NCBI GenBank assembly: GCA_009602725.1
Contig: WELB01000122.1
Span: 344,014 to 357,512 of the forward strand
From: Spirogloea muscicola
Taxonomy: Eukaryota > Streptophyta > Zygnematophyceae > Spirogloeales > Spirogloeaceae
DNA: 13,499 nt
Direction of reading: 5' to 3'
Notes under the pieces: model-generated
What the model was told of the DNA's origin: nothing
The model's input: the letters and a program-made list of their open reading frames with translations, nothing else
Database searches by the model: none
Part shown: in pieces, positions 1-7,413 of the stretch
How the letters are laid out: every line of letters starts with the position of its first letter
Position numbering within the stretch: the first letter of the stretch is position 1
Program-made: the position numbers and the translations under genes

Positions 1-569
1 GAGTGCTCGCTGCTGTGCTTGTTGCGGGCGTGGCTGTCCGTCCGGGAGTCGCTGAGGGCCTGCAGCTGGGAGATGGCCTCGTTCAGGGCGGTGATGTCCT
101 GCTTGATGACGGCCGTCAGCTCCTGGATCTCGACCGCCGGGTCGTCGAACATGGACGTCCGCTTCGCCACTGCAGCGGGAGCGGCTCGTCAGCGACCGAG
201 ATCGGAGGCCCCTGCGCCGCAGCCTGCGGAGACGACCGGCAGGCGCACGACGAGGGAGGCAAGAGGCCTCACGCTTGGCGAGCTTGGCCAGCTTCTGCGA
301 CGTCTGGTGGATGCTGAGGCCGATGCGTGACGCGCGGCGGTTGAACTCCGACTGCGAGCCGGCGGAGGTCTGCGGCGTCGCCAGGCCCTTGGCGGCGCCC
401 CGGGCGCCGTCCGAAGCGCCGTTGGCGGCGGAGGCGGACGCCGTGGCGGCGCTGCCCTGCGCCTTCTTCAGCCGCTCGGCTACCTGGAAGAGCTCGCCGG
501 TGCGGTCCCGGTACGAGGCCGCGCTCGGCGGCGGCTGCGGCGGCGAAGGCGGCTGCGGCGGCGGCGGCG

Positions 570-600
<31 letters not shown>

Positions 601-603
601 AGG
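1..603 (-). CDS. SYP3: Syntaxin-5/Sed5-type Golgi Qa-SNARE (SYP31/SYP32 family), 5' part, runs off left edge
   Basis: Two minus-strand exons are visible: 603..273 (upstream limit uncertain) and 169..1, joined by a GT-AG intron at 272..170 (donor GTGAGG, acceptor CCGCTGCAG). The split codon joins to read KLAKLAKLAKRTSMFDD. Further conserved blocks are YRDRTGELF, SEFNRRASRIGLSI, HQTSQK and AVEIQELTAVIKQDITALN. These match the N-terminal peptide and Habc region of plant SYP31/SYP32 and animal syntaxin-5. Family knowledge: this Qa-SNARE sits on cis-Golgi membranes and drives ER-to-Golgi and intra-Golgi fusion, and the N-terminal peptide binds the SM protein Sly1. The SNARE motif and membrane anchor would lie beyond position 1. 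An Ala/Gly/Ser-rich linker (about 385-465) and a proline-rich stretch (about 526-603) replace the usual short N-terminus. The start codon is unresolved: the frame stays open upstream to a stop at 1018-1020, and its only ATG before that stop that I found is at 951-949. Family assignment is near certain; the 5' end is not. Confidence 0.92.
555..601. repeat. CGG/GCC trinucleotide repeat
   Basis: This is a near-perfect CGG tract with ten uninterrupted CGG units at 571-600 and one interrupting CGA unit. On the minus strand, in the syntaxin frame, it reads as proline. In the neighbouring frame it reads as arginine. Such repeats are prone to length change and sequencing error, so the local reading frame should be treated with care. 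Confidence 0.9.
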
Positions 604-1333
604 GGTAGCGGGGTCGCCCAATCTGCCAAGCTGGCCATCACAGCGCCGCCGGCTAGGCGCTCTAAGCCCCGCGCGCCCCGTGTCGCGACGCAGGTTCGAC
701 TCCTCGGCCCGACTTGTCCTCCCCTCCGCTGTCCTGGCTCTGACCCAGTGCTGGTCTCCGCGTCCGCCCCAGCACACGACCTTCCTCTCTGCTTTGCAGC
801 CGCATTCATATTTGCTCTTGCCGGAGTGCTTCGCGCTCTTACGGTGTGGTGCTGTAGCAACTTCCGACCATTTGGCCCTTGTGCAGTCCTTGTGGGGTGG
901 CTTTTCCCAGCCCTCGCCCTCTTTGGAAGAGCTTACTTGCTTCGCATTCATCAGCGTTGTGGGCGCGCAATAACAAGACAGGCCACTGGCTTGTGGGTGG
1001 CGCTCCGGCGCCCCAGATTAAGTCCGATCATATGAGCTCACGTGCAGGGTACAAATGTCCCCCCTCAGTTGTGCTTTTCATTTGCTTGCCTTAGCCCATA
1101 GTAGATGTTTCTTTGTTCGTCTTACACAAGGTACTGGCTTGCTTGGCCTCCCTTCCATTCACATGCGCAAAGTGCACCTTCTCTTTTGTGTCAGGGCTTC
1201 CAGCGGACCCAGTCTTTGGGCTGGCCTTTCGCCTCCCTTTGGAAGAGCTTCTCTCTGTGGCGACATGCGGTTCCCCTGTGGAAGTCCTCCTGTGGCACTC
1301 AACGGGCTGGCCTCTCCTGCCGCAGCCACTCAC
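604..1333. other. 5' flank of the syntaxin gene; no confident exon
   Basis: I recognise no coding family here. On the minus strand the syntaxin frame stays open from 1017 to 603, so part of this stretch could be 5' coding sequence or 5' UTR. Segments around 893-930, 1215-1245 and 1306-1327 carry degenerate copies of a dispersed GGCTGG-containing motif, two of them next to TTTGGAAGAGCTT. I found no clear promoter element. Confidence 0.4.
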
Positions 1334-1416
1334 CTTGACGCCCGATGTGATTACACTTCCTGCAATGTTGGAGCCCTTCTTCAGGACCACTGTGGCAAAC
1401 ATATACTCCTGCTCGC
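1334..1416 (-). CDS. Isolated exon-like segment of an unidentified protein
   Basis: A minus-strand segment of 83 nt (2 nt plus 27 codons) is bounded by an acceptor (GATGCCAGACAG) and a consensus donor (GTGAGT). It reads EQEYMFATVVLKKG followed by SNIAGSVITSGVK. The peptide has balanced composition and looks like a beta-strand-rich globular segment, unlike the Arg/Pro/Gly-rich readings around it. It lies 381 nt past the GT61 stop and upstream of the syntaxin. I found no partner exon on either side and do not recognise the family. It may be a remnant of a gene, an exon of an unresolved small gene, or chance. Confidence 0.4.
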
Positions 1417-1797
1417 CTGTCTGGCATCGCACAGCTTCTCCTGCTGCTTTGCCGTGCCTCGTTCATAGGCATAGGCGTGTGACCTCCTTGTGAGGCTGGG
1501 CGCCATGTGATGGCCACCATTTACCCAGCTGCACTCATGATGACACACTGCCCACGCGTTTGTCAAAGTTCGACCCTCCAATGCCCCTGGCGCGTGGCTA
1601 ACATTGGAGGTCAAGGGGCCTCGCTGGTAATGCCAGCCTTCTTCAAACGGCCACCGTGCCAATCCTTGCTCCAAGTGCTTCAATGATTTACCTTGCGCAG
1701 ATAGACGGCCGGACCTCAGCTGATGCCGGTATTCAACAACAGCTGTGCCATTTTTGCTGCACTTGAGCGCCTCAGCCTACTCGCGCAAGCGAGCGCC
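1417..1797. other. Presumed 3' flank of the GT61 gene; nothing recognised
   Basis: These 381 nt lie directly downstream of the GT61 stop codon on the minus strand. They should hold its 3' UTR, but I see no clear polyadenylation signal at a sensible distance. Open frames across the stretch have no family resemblance. Confidence 0.4.
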
Positions 1798-4700
1798 TCA
1801 CCCCACAGGACGTACTCTCGCGCCCCAGGCCCGCGGCAAGGCATTGTGGGCGAGCGCCAGGACATTGGCAACGTCCGCATCCATGGGGCTCGTGAAGTTG
1901 CCCTTGGCAAGGTAAAGGTAGTACCGCAAGCCGAGCAGGTTGGCAACGTGCTGATGGCACGTGTTTGTGTATGCGTCGGGCCGGATCTCCAAGAGCGCCG
2001 AGCCCGGCGCCATAAAGATCTGCGCAACTTCACTCTAACGTGGTGTCCAAAGATGTTTCCTTCAATTATGATGCACAGGAACCTGCATACAGACCCAACT
2101 TTGAATGCAACTGCAAGCCCAGCAGTGTGGTTTACCCAGAGCTCTCACACTGGTGGCTTACCGTGTTTGCAAGGCCAGCGCCGTGGGGGCCAATGTATAG
2201 CACGGCATCACCAAAGAGAGCCTTCAACTCCGCAATCGTTTCGTTTCCCCAGAAGCTCCTCACCCTGCTCTGCCCATATCGCTCCTTGAGCCCCGAGAGA
2301 ATGTCGGCTTCCTATGTGCATCAGTCACAATTAACCCCGAATGCTCAGGGTACAATTGCTCTCTATGTGATGAAATATGAGTGGCCACGGACCAAACAGC
2401 TAAACCAGAGGTGCCTCCTTGCTACATGATCAAAAGCTCAAATTTGTGGTTCGTGCAGTGTAGCTCCGAGTTAGAAGACTGGTTCGTGCTAGCTGATTGA
2501 CAGATTGTTTAGCACTTGGAATGCTGGCAAGCAGGCGAATGCTGAAAGGCTGCAGCGGACCTGGTTGAGGAATCGCGGTCGGCCACGCTTTCGCCTGCCC
2601 AGTACGAGTTTCCCTCTGCGACCCACGCTGGTCATCTGGAAAAATTTCCAATTGGACAAGGCCTTCTTCTCTGCGCCTACTCCTAGGTCTTCTTGCTGCA
2701 GCTTCTGCAAAGGGAACATGGACAAACACCTGCAAACCTTTAAGTTATTGACTAGCTAGGCATTTACAACCAGACAGTTGCAGCCCGCTGGTAGAATGTG
2801 TCAAGATGCCTATGAGGATAAAGATAACATCTCAAGGAGCATCTATGGGTACAGTCGCTTCTCGTTGGGTACAAGCTCGATCTATCTTGGGACGCATCAC
2901 CCTCAGTGTGCTGCGATTGGGCTTGCCACAAAGGCCGTGTGCTGGCACCAGCAACTTCTTCGCAAACAGGAGCTCTGCACAAGATGATCTGACTTAGAGT
3001 CTCTTAACTATCTCTGGCTTCGCAGACTCGAAGGAGAGCTTACTTTGATTTCACACATAGTCCTATAATCCGTGCCCAGCATTCCAGAAGTTTCCCATAT
3101 TGCAGGTTGCAGATCCTCCCAGGCATGCCCTTACAGGCATCTATTCACGCTCGTGGGTAGCAACTATGCAATCTGTGCAATCTTATCTGCAACCAATGCA
3201 AATGAGCATCCTCCAATCAACTCTTCTACCGGTGCTGACAGATTGCAACATCTATGCCAACTGTCTTTGCTGTCTAAGAACGTGACACGAGTAGCAGATA
3301 GTGGCGGCTGAAGGAGGGCCTCACCCCCATTTGCAATTCCGTGCACGTTCAGCCGCTCGACCGACCATCCGATCAGCGACAGCCAGGGCTGCACCACCTT
3401 GCCCCTATCCTGCAGCAACTCCATCCATGGTTGCTGCAGGGGTCAGATGGTTGCCATCAGCGTGGAACACCATCAGCAACCAATGCAGCTCCATGCCCAA
3501 AGCTTCTTGAGCAGACTCCATTATGTGCAGCTGCCTCTGCTAGTCTTCACCACATCAAATTTGTATAACGTCAGCTTTGCTGGAACTGTACCTGGCCAGC
3601 CCGGAATGCGATGGGGATGCCGGGGTGAGCTTGCAGCACCTTCTCCATCACAATGAAGTCCAGCACCAGCTCGGTGACTGGAATGCAGTAGGCCGTTGCT
3701 TTGTCTTTGTAATTGCCAAGTTTCATGTCTTTGAGATGCATTTACTTGTTGATGCAGTGGTCTCGTGACCAATGAGTCTCCTGACTAACGACCCATATGT
3801 CAGCTGTGCTCATACCAGGTAATGCATATGCTTTTCACACTCATATACAGGCCTACATTTGAAGTCGTCTTTGTTATAGTCGACTATTGGGCTACCTGTA
3901 TGGAAGAAGTTGACGAAGTTCCAGTTCACGAGGTTGGCGAGCAGCTCAAACTCCGTCACCTGGGTGGCGTTGGCCGAGTACTCAAACGCGTCAAGGTATG
4001 TGCAGGTGCCATCGAGGAAGTGGTGGGTGCCGTTGAACACACGGCCCTTGTTGTTGACAAACACATCCTCCAGCACGAAAACAAGGCCCTGGTACGGCAG
4101 CTGCTCGAGGGCCTTTGATGGCCCCCCGGCGTCGTCGCCAGGCAAAGCACTTGCCAAGTTGATCGGCGGCAGAAAGCGCGTGAAATTGTCCTGAATGTCC
4201 GTGTTTCTGGAACCAAGTCCATCTGAACGACAGCCTCAGCAAACGAGATGACGCTGGTGTCACGGCCTCGACAGGAGTCCGACGACTGCAGAGATTGTAC
4301 GGACGCACGTCGCGGCAGCAACAAGAGGGGCCCACCCGCAGACCGCGGAAACGCTCGACCGGTCGCGATCGCAGCGGCTGAAGTGGGGGCACTCCACAAT
4401 GGGCTCGCAGAGATCTGCTGGTCGGAGGAATGAGATGGTCATTAGCAATCAGTGGCAAGCAAAGAAAACCCTAACCACCATGAACCCTGACCTAAACTAC
4501 ACTAAACCCTAGATTAAACTAAACTACAGCCAAACCCTACCTTCAAACCTATACCCTAAACCCTGATCCCTAAACCCTCTCCTGTGAGGACCCTTTAGCT
4601 GGGCACAGGTTGTATATGCCAGACGATCCGAGGCCCTGGCAAGGAGGCAGAGAGCCAAGGAGATACCTGGAACACTGGCGCTCCTGTTGACCCTGACATA

Positions 4701-5267
4701 CTGATGGTGCACCAGCACGGTCTGCAGGGCCGCATGGCGGATGCTGTCTTGCGGTACGTTGCCGCCAAGCCAATCCCGCAGGCTGGCGGTCCGGACGGGC
4801 GTCCGCCGCACCTCGCCGTCGGCGGCGCGATAGAGCTCCGCCTCGGGGACGATTGCATCGTCGCCGGCGGCCGAGCCGCGCAAGGGCGTCGCCGCGGCCG
4901 CGGCCGGCNCCAGGCTCGCTTGGCGTGCTCGCCGTGGCTCGGCCTGGAGGCCGTGGCCTGGCCACCGACGAGCCCCCAGAGCCCCGCCAGCAGCGAGCCG
5001 CCGCCGCCGCCGCGCTCGTCTGCGCCGGCGCCGAGCTGGCAAAGACGACGACGACGCCAAGGCCGCCGCCGTCAGCCAGCGCCGCTGCTTAGACCCTTCG
5101 ACAGCGGCAAAGCAGAGCCAGGCCGTCGCTGCGGCGAGCGGGCTGACCGTATAGGCGCCGCGGAGGCGGCCGAGGACGGTGGCGTCGGCGCCGCCTCCGC
5201 GGGCGGCGAGCTCCAGGCCGTCGGCGAGGGCCACGGCGGCGACGAGCGCGCAGAAGGCGAGGCTCGC
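1798..5267 (-). CDS. GT61 (DUF563) family glycosyltransferase, nine exons
   Basis: Minus-strand exons are 5267..4667, 4414..4336, 4206..3896, 3728..3592, 3433..3325, 2974..2901, 2704..2561, 2311..2162 and 2019..1798 (TGA 1800-1798). All join in frame with GT-AG borders and give about 608 residues. Diagnostic GT61 blocks are LLVPAHGLCGKPNRSTLR, GKLVLGRRKRGRPRFLN, LYIGPHGAGLANTIFMAPGS and HVANLLGLRYYLYL. HGAGLAN and the following hydrophobic PPG-like turn are the family signature near the nucleotide-sugar site. Exon 1 carries a hydrophobic segment (LAFCALVAAVALAD) that would suit a type II Golgi anchor, then an Arg/Ala-rich stem. Exon 2 has several cysteines (DLCEPIVEC, FSRCDRD), as in the N-terminal part of GT61 enzymes. 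Known members transfer xylose, arabinose or GlcNAc; this acceptor is unknown. The 4206/4336 junction is tentative (acceptor 4222 also keeps frame). No ATG is resolved upstream of 5267. The family call is firm; exon 1 is moderate. Confidence 0.87.
4466..4581. repeat. Degenerate interstitial telomere-like (CCCTAAA) tract
   Basis: About 115 nt are rich in ACCCTAA/CCTAAAC motifs, with the best units at 4553-4578 (CCCTAAA followed by CCCT). On the minus strand these read TTTAGGG, the plant and trebouxiophyte telomere unit, as opposed to the TTTTAGGG of Chlamydomonas. The copies are degenerate and spaced unevenly, so this is an old internal array and not a chromosome end. It falls inside the first modelled GT61 intron (4415..4666). 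Confidence 0.75.
4909..4909. other. Undetermined base (N) in GT61 exon 1
   Basis: A single N lies in a GC-rich stretch. In the GT61 frame it makes one codon ambiguous. If it hides a length error, the stem region upstream of it would be read in a different frame. Confidence 0.95.
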
Positions 5268-5960
5268 CTAAGCCCCACAAGCCGAAAGCCCTCAGCCGGC
5301 CGTCAGGCCCCATGGCGGCAGCGGCGGCGGCGTTGGCGGTGGCGCGGGCTGCGCTACGGCCGCACCTTCCTGCACAGCCGACGGCCGCGAGCGGGCGCGG
5401 CGGCGGCGGTGACGGCGACGGCGGTGGGCGCCGGCGCCGAGAGGGGGGCACGCCATCGGACCATGGCGGCATCGCCGCCGCCTCACCACGGCTCGAACCC
5501 TCGGCCTATGTCATGCACCCTAAAGCCTTCACCCGCCGGCGCCGCTACCGCCGGCGCCGCCGCCGCGGCGACGAGGCTCCCGACTATGCCGCCACGAAGC
5601 TCGGGGGGCGGTCCGCCCTTGTCGCCGCGGATGGCGCCGAGGTTCCCGCGACCGCCGGGCGACGCCGTGCGACGCCCCGTGCGAGCGCTCGCGCGGGCCT
5701 GCTGGGCGGGTGGCGACGCTCCGTGGCGACTCGGTCGTTGCCTCTGCTGCTCAAGCCCGATACCGGCCCCCCCTCACCCTTCTCGATTGGCTCCACTGTC
5801 GTTGGGTCCCTCGCCTAAGTCTTCCGGATGCGCTTGGCCATCTCTTTGCAGCGGTCCCTTGCCGTCGCGGTCCACTTGCGCGCCGGCCGCGCTTTGGCGG
5901 CGGCCTCCAGCTGCCGTCAGGGCGACGTCTTTCCGCCTGCTAGCTATTCAGACTTGCATC
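5268..5960. other. GC-rich region upstream of the modelled GT61 exon 1
   Basis: This very GC-rich stretch probably contains the 5' end of the GT61 gene. On the minus strand an ATG at 5313-5311 opens MGPDGRLRAFGLWGL, which would run into the hydrophobic segment at 5267 if one base near 5268 were removed. As given, a TAG precedes it, and CTTAG could instead be a splice acceptor. A short imperfect duplication (CCGCCGGCGCCGC) lies near 5533-5560. Long open frames on both strands here are Arg/Pro/Ala/Gly-rich and most likely compositional. A weak exon candidate lies at 5815..5910 on the minus strand. Confidence 0.4.
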
Positions 5961-6041
5961 TACTGACTAGAGGTTACTGAGAGTCCGCTTGCTGCTGTCT
6001 CAGTCCTTAGCACTCCGGCTCCTTCAGACCTTGTCCATTCC

Positions 6042-6066
6042 TTTGGGCCGGCCTCTCCCAGCCACC
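6042..6066 (-). repeat. Dispersed 25-nt motif, copy 1
   Basis: On the minus strand this reads GGTGGCTGGGAGAGGCCGGC followed by CCAAA. It is identical to the copy at 6671-6695 at 23 of 25 positions. Looser relatives occur around 893-912, 1215-1237 and 1302-1332. Confidence 0.7.
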
Positions 6067-6670
6067 AGTTAATCTGGCCGCGCTTCCTTCTCGATTAGCA
6101 GGCACCGACTAGCGACCTTTATGTATTGACCCGTGGTCACTCAGCGGGTCAGTATGTAGTGGGTGATGTACGTCATTGGACGTGCTTACCTTTGTACTTG
6201 GCCATTTTGGCCTTCGTTTGTTTCAAGTGCACGAAAGTTGCCTCGCAATTGACATCATCTAGGACGCGGACCTCTTGGCAATAATTCACACCAGATAACC
6301 CAGTGTGACATTACTCGCTCAATCTGCAAAAACAGCCCTGATACTTTCTCATGATGCCAGTATATGGTTGACGCTGGGAAATGAGTGCCAGGGACAGGGA
6401 GGCCAGCAAGGGAAAATGACTGGGCCGGCGTTCATTGGAGCACGAGTGCTGTCTGCAACACTCAGCATCGGTCGGAAGCTGGAGCTTAGGACAGGACATC
6501 CACTCTTAGCGATAAATACGAAGCACTTGACAAGTCACCACCACTTCCCCGTCCAAACAATACTGGAGTCGGTTGCACTTGATCTCATCCGTCCCTACTT
6601 GTAAAGCTCCACGGCTCGCTGACCCAATCTGCAGAGCCTTGTTGCCGAAACACCCAATGTTGTCTTCGCA

Positions 6671-6695
6671 TTTGGGCTGGCCTCTCTCAGCCACC
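6671..6695 (-). repeat. Dispersed 25-nt motif, copy 2
   Basis: On the minus strand this reads GGTGGCTGAGAGAGGCCAGC followed by CCAAA. It differs from copy 1 at two positions. Its function is unknown; it may be the core of a decayed transposon or a low-copy repeat family. Confidence 0.7.
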
Positions 6696-6930
6696 GCCCC
6701 AAATGACAGAGCACTCTCAATGCTCATCGCACTAGTCACATAGTGATTGATTGTCTAATTTTAACCTCCCAGTTTCCTGATAAGTACTTATATGCGGCAA
6801 CTCATGGTCCTGCTTGCTACTATGACGCCCATGGCATTGTACAACAAATGAGGTCAATGAGATTGGCTTACCAGAAATACCAAGACTACCTGGCATCGCA
6901 TTTGCTCAAATCACAGCTATCCAGACATGC

Positions 6931-7247
6931 AAGATGTGGCAACTTCAGCGTGTTGGCACTCCCAAGATTATACCTGTCAAATTTATCAAAGCAGACTCTA
7001 CAGAGCAGGTTGTGGCATCTTCTCTGGAGCGCAGGCCTTACTGTTTTGGCACACTGTTATTTCTTTGAGCCAGCCGCAACAGCACAAGTGAGATGTGGCA
7101 ACTTGAGCATGTTGGCAGGCCTAGATAACAACTGTCAACTTTTCTCAAAGCAGACTCTACCGAGCAGGTTCTTGCTCTTCTCTGAAGCGCAGGCCTTACT
7201 GTTTTAGCACAATGTTATGTCTTTGGGCAAGCCGTAACAGCAAAATG
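6931..7247. repeat. Two-copy tandem direct repeat, unit about 159 bp
   Basis: The two copies are about 6931-7089 and 7090-7247. Shared blocks in the same order include AGATGTGGCAACTT, TGTTGGCA, AAAGCAGACTCTAC, GAGCAGGTT, GCGCAGGCCTTACTGTTTT and ACAGCA. They have diverged by point changes and one or two small indels. The array lies 167 to 483 nt beyond the prolyl oligopeptidase stop, so it may fall in the 3' UTR or just past it. Confidence 0.85.
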
Positions 7248-7413
7248 AGGCCCTAAATTTGCCAAGGAACAAAGAGGAGCAACCAAGAGGAAGGTGGCTG
7301 CCGAATTGCATGCGTCCCTCGTGAGGGTCAGCATGGGTGCCAGGGCACGGGTGAGGCATTTGAAGCACTCTTCTCACGCAAGGAATTCTAAAGTCGAAGG
7401 ACAGCAAGGGCCT
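7248..7413 (-). other. Presumed proximal 3' UTR of the prolyl oligopeptidase gene
   Basis: This is the sequence directly after the TAG stop at 7416-7414 on the minus strand. I see no canonical polyadenylation signal (TGTAA or AATAAA) in it, so the transcript end is not placed. Confidence 0.4.

Larger units (their letters stand above)
5961..6930. other. Intergenic region between GT61 and prolyl oligopeptidase
   Basis: I see no gene with family resemblance here. Two copies of a dispersed 25-nt motif lie at 6042-6066 and 6671-6695. Open frames up to about 100 codons exist but lack ATG starts, splice context or recognisable protein composition. Confidence 0.5.

Noticed and set aside
660-725. tRNA gene around the B-box-like motif
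   Set aside because: The T stem fails at two of five pairs, and no acceptor stem or convincing anticodon arm can be drawn.
480-860. Minus-strand frame with a long arginine run
   Set aside because: It reads the CGG repeat out of frame relative to the conserved YRDRT syntaxin segment. It is kept only as a note on a possible alternative start.
275-973. 232-codon plus-strand open frame with a polyglycine run
   Set aside because: It is the antisense shadow of the syntaxin exon. The minus strand there encodes recognisable SYP3 motifs.
4466-4581. A true chromosome end
   Set aside because: The telomere-like units are degenerate and lie between exons of one gene, so this is an interstitial tract.
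4704-5966. 420-codon plus-strand open frame, the longest in the window
   Set aside because: It overlaps the GT61 5' region on the opposite strand and is dominated by Ala, Pro, Arg and Gly as expected of GC-rich antisense. It has no family resemblance.
6305-6604. 99-codon plus-strand open frame in the intergenic region
   Set aside because: It starts at GTG, has no splice or start context, and has no family resemblance.
6506-6739. 77-codon minus-strand open frame carrying a copy of the dispersed motif
   Set aside because: Composition and context give no support for coding, and the conserved part is a repeat that is not in frame with anything known.
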